From NCBI GenBank assembly GCA_948474755.1, contig CAOLHI010002129.1, positions 206,501 through 270,500 of the forward strand: a stretch of 64,000 nucleotides of DNA. Direction: 5' to 3'. The DNA comes from Ctenosaura bakeri. Taxonomy: Eukaryota > Chordata > Lepidosauria > Squamata > Iguanidae. Positions 32,182 through 41,559 of this stretch are shown here, piece after piece. Numbering within the stretch: position 1 is the stretch's first letter; every line of letters starts with the position of its first letter. Both the position numbers and the translations under genes were made by a program. The notes under the pieces were generated by a model that was not told the DNA's origin, made no database searches, and saw nothing but the letters and a program-made list of their open reading frames with translations.

Positions 32182-32583
32182 CTCGCCGCGCCTTTCCCCG
32201 CCGCTCCGGACCTAAGGGGAGTTCGGGAAAGTGCGGAGAGGTTGAGGCAGCAGTTTTCAGGGTTTAGGGCCTGGTCGCCATTGGCAAGCCGAGTTCGTAG
32301 CCTTCCTGTCTCCGAGCTGTGAATGACAACTGCATCCAGCACTTTTAGCCTCGACATGTACGATGGATGCGGAACCGGAGAGGAGGAGGAAATGCAGTTT
32401 CCCAGACGAGAAATCTTCACTTGCCTGCATTCCTCCTTCCTGGAGATCGGTTTTCGGACCCTGTGTAATGTATGCCCTGATTTATTTCTATGCAGATCGG
32501 CAGTCTTGTAACCTGCCTGAGTTCTCGCCCCCGGAGGCTTTGCTTTGCAGAAGTGATGATTTTTGATTTATTTCTTTTTCTTT

Positions 32584-32586
<3 letters not shown>

Positions 32587-32618
<32 letters not shown>
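32587..32618. repeat. (TA)n microsatellite
   Basis: About sixteen AT units, directly before the candidate conserved element. Confidence 0.95.
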
Positions 32619-32621
<3 letters not shown>

Positions 32622-32960
32622 CGCAGCTCCCTGAGCTTCGGGCTGAAAACGGCAATTAGCTCGATGCAGCCCATCAGTCAACACAATCCTGAAGTGGACG
32701 GCGCTTTTCAAACTATCCGGAATTATGGAGGTGAAACGCGGGGTTAAGGAGGTTATTGAAACACAAATACTTCAAAATCGAATGAAAAAAATCAGCCAGG
32801 CCTGATGGCTGCTATTAGAACCCGGATGAAATAATTAGCCCTTGTTTTTAATCTCTCCACAGTTAAATGTGTGCCTGTTTATATATTAAACACCTTACTC
32901 TTTCAGAAAAGATAACCTTATTTTTAAAAAGGGCACAGACAGTTAAGGAAAATTAAAGTA
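32619..32960. promoter_or_regulatory. Strong candidate conserved non-coding element
   Basis: A 340-bp unique stretch with no repeat family, no long frame and dense AT-rich core motifs between CpG-containing segments: GGCAATTAGCTCGATGCAGC, AAACTATCCGGAATTATGGA, GAAATAATTAGCCCTTG. Two AATTAG cores are homeodomain-type sites. Composition and texture are those of deeply conserved vertebrate enhancers near developmental regulators. The call is by pattern only, since I cannot align it. It sits at the right edge of the CpG-retaining block. Confidence 0.5.
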
Positions 32961-33639
32961 TATTACAGTACTGGACAGAAGGACATCATCTTGTTTTTTT
33001 AAAAAAATCTTTTCTTTTCTTTTTAAAAGGAAAGACCCCCCCCGCGGCCGTCCTGCCATTGCTACCGAATTCAGCTGATCCAGTTGGCATCTCTTGCCAG
33101 AAAAACTTCACCTGTTGAACTTCTACAGGTGTTCCAATTTTTGGTCAGGGGAAGCTTCATTGGGAGGAGGGAAAAATGACGGTGACTGCAAAAATCAATG
33201 CTCTGAAATAAAGTAAAATGATGATTTTAGATCAGGACTGAGGTAATCTATAAAAGGATGCTCCAATGTTAAATTAATCAACCCATAATAAAGATTAATA
33301 TATCCATAGTAAGGATAGAAAACTGAGACTGATAGAAAACAATATGTCCAAAGTTGCGAACAGGTGGAAAGGAAAGGAAACTGGTTTCTTTTTCTGCCTG
33401 ACATTGACCAGAGTCCTTGGTCTCAATATCTGTGCTTTTGATGGACTTCCAATAGTATTTGATTTATTTCCTTATCACGTTTTTTTTTTAAAAAAGGTCA
33501 TCATCAGCTGATTGAATTCATTGGAATACCTCTGTGCAAAAGTGAAACCACCCTGATTGTTCTTATTTTGTACCTCTTTATTTAAAGCATTTATTATCTT
33601 CCAGCCTTTAAGGGCCCCAGGACAATGCATTAACACTAT
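32961..33639. other. Transition zone, CpG content drops
   Basis: Includes a C-run plus CGCGGCCG near 33040-33050, after which CpGs become rare. CACCTGTTGAACTTCTACAG at 33109 resembles a reptile repeat piece also seen at 8234 (TTCACCTGTTGA). No gene recognised. Confidence 0.4.
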
Positions 33640-33794
33640 TTAAAATAATATAAACTGATAAAACATAATATTTTGTATATTTTGGCAATATTTCAGTTGT
33701 ATTACCTTGTAAGCTGCTCTGAGTCCTGGTTTTAGGAAAAAGGGCAAGGTATAAATAAAGATGATGAAAATGATCGTAATAATAATTTTAAAAC
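33640..33794 (+). mobile_element. L2-type LINE 3' end, plus strand
   Basis: TTACCTTGTAAGCTGCTCTG, AGTCCTGGTTTTAGGAAAAA, GGGCAAGGTATAAATAAAGA is the standard L2/CR1-type 3' terminus followed by a short-unit repeat. Confidence 0.7.

Positions 33795-33828
<34 letters not shown>
33795..33828. repeat. (TGA)n microsatellite between two LINE ends
   Basis: About eleven TGA units. It lies exactly where a plus-strand and a minus-strand L2 3' end meet. Confidence 0.95.
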
Positions 33829-33831
<3 letters not shown>

Positions 33832-34335
33832 ATTCATTTATTTCCCAACTTTCTGCCAATAATGAGACTAAAGGAAGGGAACAGCATATTTAAAAACAGT
33901 CCAGATTAAAAAATGTACAAGAACTTCAAATAATAGCATAAATATAAAAGTTGCTTAAAAACAATTAATTTATAGTTTAAAACATTGAAATACATTGACT
34001 ATATACAAACCACTGTACACCATGAAAAGCTCATCCCACCCACTTTCTAAAAGTGTAATGGCATAAAAATATTTTAACTTACTGGTGGAAAGAGAGCAAG
34101 GACAGGGCCATCCTGGTCTCCTTGGGGAGAGAGTTCTAATATCTGGAAGAAGCCACTGAGAAGGCCTTCTCCCTTGTTCTCACCAAATGAGCCTGGAGAG
34201 AAGGTTGTGGGACAGAGAGAAAGGCCTCTCTAGAAGTTCTTAGAGCTCCGATGTGCTCATCAGAACAGTCTTAAAATAGCCAGAGTTAGTTAAAATAGCC
34301 AGAGGTTCTGCCTTTGCTTTTCAGGATTGAAGCTC
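33829..34335 (-). mobile_element. L2 LINE 3' end and C-terminal coding remnant
   Basis: On the minus strand the element ends in GGCAGAAAGTTGGGAAATAA / ATGAATAAA. Upstream of the AT-rich 3' UTR, 34093-34230 translates on the minus strand to ...REKAFSVASSRY*NSLPKET..., the conserved C-terminal block of L2-clade reverse transcriptase proteins, with stops. A dead copy, continued by 35545-35995. Confidence 0.75.
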
Positions 34336-35080
34336 ATATGTAATAATATGGTGCTAGCTGTTTATGAGAAACTCAGGAAGGAAATCCCTTGGGAGAGATT
34401 TCTGTAGCTAGGATGTCACTACAGAGAAAAGCCTGTGATGTGTATCTGTCAGCCTTGGCTTTTGAGATGATGGAGCATGTAATAGGGCATGTATTGGAAT
34501 GCCTGAATTGTTTTTAAGATAGGGGCTGCTCAACATTGGTACTTTTTGTTTACTTGCAGGTTCTTCCCAGAGAATGCAAATTTCATTTCCCATCCATTAT
34601 CCCTGGAACATCCTTAAATGTGAAGACTCTTACAAGCACAATGTGCACTTAGAAGTCCTCTTCATGTGTTAAGTATAGTTTACGCCTGAGTGACACAAGG
34701 TGCATGTGTGTGGGGATGTGTGTGTGTGTGTGCATGTGTAAAGGGAGTGATGTATAGTGGGGAGAGCAGGCACCCAAGGTTTAAACCAGGTCAGGAGAAG
34801 GAGATAGAAAGGGGGTAGGTTGGCATGGTGGCCCTTGCTTCCTCTCTCACCAACTCCTTGGGTGTGTGTGGAAGGCATTGAGAATGGGTTTGTGGTGCTG
34901 AGAAAATGGGCCGTGAGCTGTCCTTATCTGGCCAGACAGTGGCTGGTGGAGGTGGTGGAGGTGGAGGACCAGAAGCAGGTTTTGAAAGGACCATGTGGCC
35001 TGATCAGAGCTGCCAAGGAGGAAGGTTCCCCCAGTTAAAGAAGCACTTCAGGTGGGGGAGCAGGGATTGGAGGAACTCTC
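34336..35080. other. Insertion-rich interval inside a broken L2
   Basis: Lies between two minus-strand L2 parts. Contains a TG-rich tract at 34706-34738. Source of the DNA is not identified. Confidence 0.35.
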
Positions 35081-35126
35081 CAATAATCAAATCTGTGAAA
35101 CCCATGAATGTGGAGGGCCAACTGTA
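35081..35126. mobile_element. pogo-like element, right end only
   Basis: CAATAATCAAATCTGTGAAA, CCCATGAATGTGGAGGGCCA, ACTG then TA. Same terminus as 7362-7744 and 41807-42206. Confidence 0.65.
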
Positions 35127-35283
35127 GTATTTCTGATTTCTTTGTATAGGTGTGAAAGTGAAGAAAACTGAAAGGCAGAAGGCTCATTTGAAATGCGGTG
35201 CTGGAGGAAAATGACACATGTAACACAGATCGCGAAAAAGACAAATGAAGGGTCTTAGAGCAAATCAGGCCTGAGATCTCTCT

Positions 35284-35378
35284 AGGGGCTGGCCCCTCCC
35301 AAAACTGCAAACCCCAGAATTCCATAGGATGTTGAAAGTGGAATAATAGTGCTATAATAGTCCAGTGCAAAAATGGCC
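35284..35378. mobile_element. Family A MITE, right arm only
   Basis: GGCTGGCCCCTCCCAAAACT, AATTCCATAGGATGTTGAAA, GTCCAGTGCAAAAATGGCC. CpGs at the end have decayed to CpA. Confidence 0.85.
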
Positions 35379-35489
35379 AATGCTAAGTAAAATGGAACTC
35401 AGTAGGAAGAGACAGAGACTTGTTACATGTGGATTGACTCAATCAAGGCTACAGCCTGAGTTTGCAAGACCTAAATGGGGTTTTTGATG

Positions 35490-35555
35490 GTCTTTCCTTC
35501 ATAGGGTTGCCATAAGTTGAAATTGGCTTGACTGCAGATAATAATAGCAACAGTC
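35490..35555 (+). mobile_element. tRNA-SINE 3' tip
   Basis: CATAGGGTTGCCATAAGTTG, AAATTGGCTTGACTGCAG, ATAATAATAGCAAC is a diverged SINE end. Confidence 0.5.
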
Positions 35556-35995
35556 AAAAGCCGTGCCTTGAGTTGAGCTCAGTAGCAAACTGAAAGCAAG
35601 ACCAGTGAAGTGTCGTCTCTAAACCACATACCTGGGAGGAGTCTGGCTACTGGATTTTGCACTCACAGTAGCTTCTAAACACTTTCCCCCCCCAAGGAAA
35701 ACCCCACCTCTCTCAGTAGTTTAATTGGGAGGCAATTAAGGCAAGAACTACTATGGTCAGATCTACCTTCCTCACAAAAAGGTGATACACCAACCAAAGG
35801 AATGGAGCACCTACCCACCACACATCACCTCATCTTCCAGGATCATGACGGAGGTCAAGAATACCCCCAAGCTACTGGCCCATTGAAACATCCAAATTTA
35901 CACATGGAGACAGCCTAGATGTGACTTTGTAAGTTCAATACAGAACCAAACAAAGCAGAATGACCTTAGGCAGCTGATTTTGGGTGTTGTGAAAA
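35556..35995 (-). mobile_element. L2 LINE reverse transcriptase remnant, minus strand
   Basis: Minus-strand translation shows VRKVDLTIVVLALIASQLNY near 35740-35800, the L2 block that in intact elements precedes the dipeptide DY. Frames are broken by stops. Together with 33829-34335 it is one old L2 copy opened by later insertions. Confidence 0.65.
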
Positions 35996-36425
35996 AGTAA
36001 GCAAATTGTTTCTTTTATTATTATTTTATTCTTTTATTGCCCGGGAGTGGATGAGGCCCCTGTGGGATTTTGTGCCTCAGGTTCCAAAATAAACATGACT
36101 GACCTTGGGTACTGTGGACCTTGACCGGGAGTCAGAGTAGGAAGAAGAGATTTGCTGGAGCAGACAGCACTGTGGGTGCTGTGTGGCTTGTCCTTTGTTC
36201 CTTAAGCTAGGCTGCTTCCCTCTGGTGCAGTGGAGGAAGCCGTGCTATCAGCAGAATTGATGCAAGTTTCAATTGTCAGTCTGATAGGCTTGTAAAGCCT
36301 ATGTGAAATGGGGAAAATGTTCAGTAGCCCTTCACTTCTGGCAGAAAACAATGCCTTGTGCCAGCTCTATTCTGCCTCACTTTAGAAAAACCTGAATTCT
36401 CCTGTCTTCATAACCAGATTAGGAG
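35996..36425. other. Unassigned CpG-poor stretch
   Basis: TTATTATTATTTTATTCTTT near 36015. No gene recognised. Confidence 0.4.
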
Positions 36426-36618
36426 TCTTTTCATATCATACAGTTATAATTAACTGCCCTGGCTGTGTCTCATGGAATACTGGGGTCTGTAATTTGGTGA
36501 GGCATTGCAGTTCTTTGTGTGAGATTTCCAAATACTTCCCTCCAAAACTGCAAATGCCAGGATTCCATAGGATGTTTCCATGACAGTTGAAGCACCATAA
36601 TTGTGTAGTGTGTGAAAG
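36426..36618. mobile_element. Family B foldback
   Basis: CTTTTCATATCATACAGTTA, ATACTGGGGTCTGTAATTTG, GTGAGGCATTGCAGTTCTTT, then CTGCAAATGCCAGGATTCCA, CATGACAGTTGAAGCACCAT, GTAGTGTGTGAAAGC. Confidence 0.75.
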
Positions 36619-36673
36619 CATCCCAGATCTTTGCAGTCCCAGAACTCTGTCAGCTCAGAGAAGAATGCAATCT

Positions 36674-36728
36674 AGGCCATTTCTGCACTAGACTGTTATA
36701 GTGCTTTTATTCCACTTTCAATATCCTT
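36674..36728. mobile_element. Family A MITE, left arm only
   Basis: GGCCATTTCTGCACTAGACT, TTTTATTCCACTTTCAATAT, CC, then homology stops. CpG of the terminus has become TpG. Confidence 0.85.
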
Positions 36729-37312
36729 CCCAGCAAAGTTAAAGCATCTTCCCCATTTGGATTTTGGCCTGACAGAGTTTAAATGCAATAAAGGGTAAGC
36801 TGTAAGCAACCACATGTCTTGCAGTGCACTACATTGCACAGTATCGTTCCCAAACCTATCTGCTAGGAAATTAGCTGTAAACCAGCAGGTTTTTAGATAA
36901 TCATATTCCCCTTTAAAAGAATGCATCATTATGTTGTTCTGGACAAAATGCAACCACACAAACAAAGAAACAAACAAAAAGTCAAAACAGAAAGAGTTAT
37001 TCACATATAATGTAGTGTGCGTGTGTTCCCTAGGAGGGTTCTGAATGATAGTTAGCAAGTTTTTCTCTTCAAAGGGCACCTGGAAGAACATGTGCTAGAA
37101 TATTGTAATCCTTATATTGCTACTAGATTTAAGCTTCTTGATTTACAAACAAAGGAAGGAATTCTGGGATCCCGAGAAAATGATTTACTTAAAAAGCAAA
37201 CAAATGAGCAATTGCTTATAAAAGTTTTTCTGCTACTCTGCACAGCAATAAAGGTAGCTACTGAGACATGCATCGGATTCTTTCAGTTCCATCCCTAGCT
37301 ACAGCCCTTGAC
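36729..37312. other. Unassigned CpG-poor stretch
   Basis: Covers a 131-residue minus-strand frame (36696-37091) that begins inside the family A arm and has no recognisable domain. Confidence 0.4.
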
Positions 37313-37315
37313 TTG

Positions 37316-37793
37316 GGCCCTTTTCACACAGGGGTAAAAAAACAGTGTAGGGCAACCTCTGACGGAGGTCGTCTACACCGTAATGTGGATTGGGGCGGAG
37401 TACTTTTGTGTAGTTCCACACCCCAATCGGCGCAGGGGCGACCGGAAGTGGCGGCGCCGCGTGCTTTTTGAAAACCACTTTTCAAGTGGTTTTTAAAAAG
37501 CATGGGGCATGCAGCCCCGTGCAGCCCCGTTGCAGCACCCCGTGTGGATTTGCAGGCGCACGCAAGTGCACGCCTGCAGACTGGCCAGGGGGCGGGCTTC
37601 CGGCTGGCGAGCTTCTCCGGTTGGCGGAGAGCCTCCGCCAGCCGGAAGCTGCCATTTTGGATGCTGCGGGATGCCGTGGGACGTTGCTACGTATGGAGCA
37701 GCAAACTCACGCTGCTCCACGTTGCGACAGCTCCAGATAAGCTCCGTTTTGGCGTGTTTTTGGGCGTGGCTTCCTCCGCGTGTGAAAAGGGCC
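37316..37793. mobile_element. GC-rich MITE with hairpins (family D relative)
   Basis: Ends GGCCCTTTTCACACAGGGG and CGCGTGTGAAAAGGGCC are inverted. Flanks TTG and TTA are a near 3-bp duplication. Inside are two clear hairpins: GCTTTTTGAAAACCACTTTT / AAGTGGTTTTTAAAAAGC at about 37460-37501, and CTTCCGGCTGGCG / CGCCAGCCGGAAG at about 37598-37648. It is CpG-dense in CpG-poor surroundings; several overlapping frames here are artefacts. Confidence 0.88.
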
Positions 37794-39759
37794 TTATATC
37801 ACAATTGATCCATTGGTTTTGTTTTGAGAACCCATTGAGGTGGACCTGTGCTGTTGCCTTGGATGAAGGCTAAGATCCAAATCTGACAAATGTACATGTG
37901 CAGATTCTGGGGTGTATTACTTGAGCTACCTGCTGACATATTTGAACGTTTTTCTAATAGCAGGGGCCAAAAGTGAAGTTTGTTCCTGACATCAGATTTT
38001 GTCCCTTTAGTCCATTTTATTTTGTGTAGGTTTGTAGGTCTCCTGCCTCTATTTACCTCTTTGTGTAAAGGAGACAAATATTTTTCATGTGTGTAAGAGC
38101 TGTCTTCACAGTCATTATGTATTTTTTTTTTAAAAGACAGGGTGTCAACTTTAGCACAGAACAAACCTGAAAGGAAAATGAGCACTTTGATAGCCTTTTC
38201 CCCTACCTTCCACTGTTACGTTTGGATCTGATTTGCACATTCTGATCTTGAATTGGCTGGCCTCTACTAAAAGTTCACTGGATTCCACAGCTATATCCAA
38301 CTGAGGAAAAACATTGCCGTTATTGAGGTTTTCATCCTATTGGGGAAATACATTTTTCTCCCTATTTTTAAGAAGCTAGCATAAGCATGTGCTAAATTAT
38401 TCCCATATTTTAGGACTTAGGGCATGTGGAGGTTGGCGGAATGAAATCTTGCCTTAAAACTTCTATTTGATTTTTGACTATGCCAGGAATGCTAAGAGTA
38501 GAGTTAGCATATTGTTCAGTTCACTGATGGACTTGATTGCCAAATGGAATAATAATCTAAATACATCAATGTAGATTAAGAAATCTAAATAATGCCCACC
38601 GATCTGATTAAGTTTTATGAAAGCATAGCCATATTACAGACACATTCATACAATGATGAAATATGTTTTTACGAGGAACCACTCGGAAGGTCCTAAAGGT
38701 TTGTAAGTGGAATCTAACATCTAAATCAAGGATGGTGGGAATCCGCTGGCCTTTCAGATGTTTGACTGCAGCTCCCATCAATCATGGATAGTGTAGCCAA
38801 CAGTAAGGGATACTAGGAGTTGCAATCTATTAACATGATCCTTGCCTAAACCAATTGCTAGTCCCAAAGAGAGCAGACTTAATGAATCAATTGCTGAATG
38901 GTATGTGAACACTTACATAAATCCTACTGGTTCAAGGGACTTTTATTAGATTTAGGCCTAAGTTTTTAAAAATAAATTGTGACTTAGCATTGGTGTGGAC
39001 CATATGGCATATTAAACACAGTGGTTAGCAAGAGTAAGGAATCTTGTGAATTCAGGCCACCTTCCCAATTTGCCCCTCTCCAAGCAATAAGAGGAGATAG
39101 CTCATACTCTCTTTTTTCACTTGTTTTCCCAGTGAAGACTGACACAGCACCATCTTCATAAATAACAAAAATTAAGAAAACAGGATGTCTTTGGAGCTTC
39201 TCTTGCCTGAAAAGTAACCACAAGTAACTATAGAAATAGCAACAAGGAACACTGGTTAGTTTTTGTGCACCTACCCTCAAAATCCACACTATCCACCAAA
39301 GAGCTGAAATTTCTTCCTTAAAGGCATGCAGATGTTTTAGGAGAACAGTATGTGTGGCAGTGTATTCCTGCAAAACCCTAAAAATATATAAGTAGTGCTT
39401 ACTAGATGCTAGTAAACTCCTAAAAATAGGCAACCCTGCATGATCTTCCAGAGGCTGCTGTCCAGAGTCTCTCAATGCCATAGCCTGTTTTCTTTTTAAG
39501 TTCTCTCCAGCCAAACTGTCAAGTCTCCTCTCTCACCTAAAACTATATCTACTTTCCTTATGACATATCCCAGATCTCAGCTTGTGCTGGTAGATTATCA
39601 TATCCAGGAGAACATTGATAGCCAACTGTAAGAAATTTTCTGGATATTTGTAAAACATTTTGGGTACTCATTAATCATCAGACATGTTGACCAAACTTTA
39701 ATCTCACAATGTCATTCAACATGGTGGTCACACCCCTTCTGGGAGAAAAAAAACCCCTT
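37794..39759. other. Unassigned CpG-poor stretch
   Basis: No assigned gene. An E-type arm lies at 38745-38830 (TTTGACTGCAGCTCCCATCA ... CTAGGAGTTGCAATCTA) and a family H piece at 38865-38962. The 176-residue minus-strand frame 38984-39514 is the longest not explained by a palindrome, but shows no domain, no plausible start context and no splice structure I trust. Confidence 0.4.
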
Positions 39760-39956
39760 CTCCTTTAGACCACTCAATAATGATAGTACTGTGGACAATA
39801 CACACTTTAAAATAAAAATAAAACAGAGAACACATAATAAAATCACTATAAAACCAGTGGCAAAGAATAACAACACTGCAGCATATTAAACCAAAGTAAA
39901 AGTAAAGTTAGCAGCAAAACAGAACAGTATGATATCTAATAGCAGTAAAATAGTTC
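39760..39956 (-). mobile_element. L2-type LINE 3' UTR, minus strand
   Basis: AAAATAAAAATAAAACAGAG, AAACCAGTGGCAAAGAATAA is the A-rich 3'-UTR style seen at 33880-34060. It continues beyond the MITE at 39960-40553 into coding remnants at 40600 onward. Confidence 0.45.
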
Positions 39957-39959
39957 TTA

Positions 39960-40553
39960 GGCCCTTTTTGCACGGGTCTTTGCTCGCGCGACAGCCCTGT
40001 GAGCCTCGCGGGAGTGGGAGCGTCGCTCCGCACGACGCACTCCCACTTCTGCCCGGCTCACGGGGCTGAAGCGGCGCGAGCGCGGGTTTTTTGATTTTCG
40101 CGTCCAAGCGAAAATCACCCCGCGCTCGCGCAACGCTCCCGGCGCCCACCCGCACTTACCTTTCGTGCGGAGCCTCCGGGAGCCGGCTGGGTCGTGCTTC
40201 CTTCCCTCCGCCCCTGCGGAAGGAAGGAGCGGGGTGGGGAGCTAGCGCGACGGACGTGACGCCCGCTTTGCGCGCGCAGGGGGGATGCGACGCCGCCAGC
40301 TGCGCGTGCACGGGGGGCAATCCGGCGCGCGCGGGGGGAGGAATCCGGCGCGCGCGGGGGGAATCCGGCGCGAGGTCTCCCGCTTCGCACGGGGGAGGGC
40401 GGCTTGCGCGGCAAGCCTCCTTCGGTGCCGCTTTCCTGCTCGTTCCTTCGCCTGCGGAAGGAAGGAGGGGGGAAGTGGCAGCTTCCCGGAGGAGCCTTCT
40501 TGCGCTTGCCGGCCTCCCCCGCTTGCGCTAGAAGCCTCAGTGCGAAAAGGGCC
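39960..40553. mobile_element. Family D MITE, young, CpG-island-like, TTA duplication
   Basis: Ends GGCCCTTTTTGCACGGG and CAGTGCGAAAAGGGCC, flanked by TTA at 39957-39959 and 40554-40556. It is 594 bp, extremely GC- and CpG-rich, with tandem CGGCGCGCGCGGGGGGAAT-like units at 40320-40372. An imperfect hairpin spans about 39980-40082 (GCTCGCGCGACAGCCC ... GGCGCGAGC). Older relatives at 50936, 53202 and 56695 carry the same order of blocks. It would mimic a promoter CpG island. Confidence 0.92.
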
Positions 40554-40556
40554 TTA

Positions 40557-41100
40557 ATATGCATGGGAGAGTAAAAAATAATATACCTGATGCTGAAAAG
40601 ACCATTCGGATGCTAATGAAGTTTCTTGCAGGGAGCACAGTACTTCTACTGAAATAGGCTTTGCTTCACCACTTTGAGTGTACCACGAGGAGATCTTAGG
40701 ACCCAGGCAGGTAAGTTGGGGAGGAGATGCTCCTTCATGCAGTCTGGTCTCCAACCATTTGGGGTTTTAAAGTCAAAATCAGCACCTTGAATTGAGCTCA
40801 GAAATGAACTCACAGTCAGTGCTGATTTTGCTGTACTGGCACGGCACAGTATTGCTCAGTCTCAATTAACAGGTTGGGCCAAACGAGGTTTCCAGAATGT
40901 TTTTTAAAAGTGGCACCATGCAATATGCATGCCAATAGTCCAAACATAAGGTTATCAAGACCACGAATGACAGCTGTAAGGCTGTCTCTTTTCAGGTAAG
41001 GTCTCCCTATTAAATCAATCCAAGCTGATAAATATATCATGAGCCACCTTGGACTTCAGTGGCATCTTTGACACCTCCAAAGATCACCCCAAAACTGTAA
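40557..41100 (-). mobile_element. L2 LINE C-terminal coding remnant, minus strand
   Basis: Minus-strand reading gives AQFKVLILTLKP near 40770-40810, the L2 motif that follows the central RT block, with stops on both sides. Continues the copy represented by 41560-42402. Confidence 0.6.
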
Positions 41101-41559
41101 ACTTTTTCCTGTAAAACAGGGAAAGGGAACTGCATGGTGATAGGGCCCAATTTTGGTCTCTATGATTCCTGTCTGGGCTCTCCTAGCATATCTGGGTGCA
41201 TTTTTATCAGTTTTTTTTTGTTATTGTTATATTTTTGGGAGAAGAGTTGTGCTTGTCATTTTTGCCTTCTTCCCCTCCTCCTCCTCCTCCTTTTTCTTCT
41301 TTCTCTCTCTCTTTCTTGCGTTTATTTTGGGATGGTTGAGTTTCTGTGGGATGAGAAAGGTTTGTGGGCATTTGGAGCCATTTTCAGGTGAAAGGCCACC
41401 CCTAAATCACCCTGAATTTTAGTGTTTTTTCCCCCCTAGGGGTTCTGGAGTCTCTGGATCTTGCTCTGGATTTTGCAGGCCCCACTTACTTTAGTTTAAG
41501 GGGAGTGTAACCCCCTTGAGAATGGGCTGGACATCACTGAATTAGACAGAAAAAACACT
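41101..41559. other. Unassigned stretch in L2 context
   Basis: CTCCTCCTCC / TTTCTTCTTTCTCTCTCTCT tract at 41274-41310. Otherwise not assigned. Confidence 0.4.

Noticed and set aside
31878..32420. 180-residue minus-strand open frame, the longest in the window
   Set aside because: It crosses the perfect family A palindrome, and part of it is the same palindrome read on both arms. No domain, no start context, CpG-rich DNA simply lacks stops.
36696..37091. 131-residue minus-strand open frame
   Set aside because: Starts in a MITE arm and has no recognisable motif.
38984..39514. 176-residue minus-strand open frame
   Set aside because: No recognisable domain or repetitive-element protein motif, unremarkable codon composition, no neighbouring exon signals. 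Retained only as an unassigned stretch.
39960..40553. CpG island / promoter
   Set aside because: Inverted ends and a TTA duplication show it is an inserted MITE.
40091..40564. Overlapping frames of 90-149 residues rich in Arg, Ala, Gly, Pro
   Set aside because: They lie in a GC-rich family D MITE where stop codons are rare on all frames.
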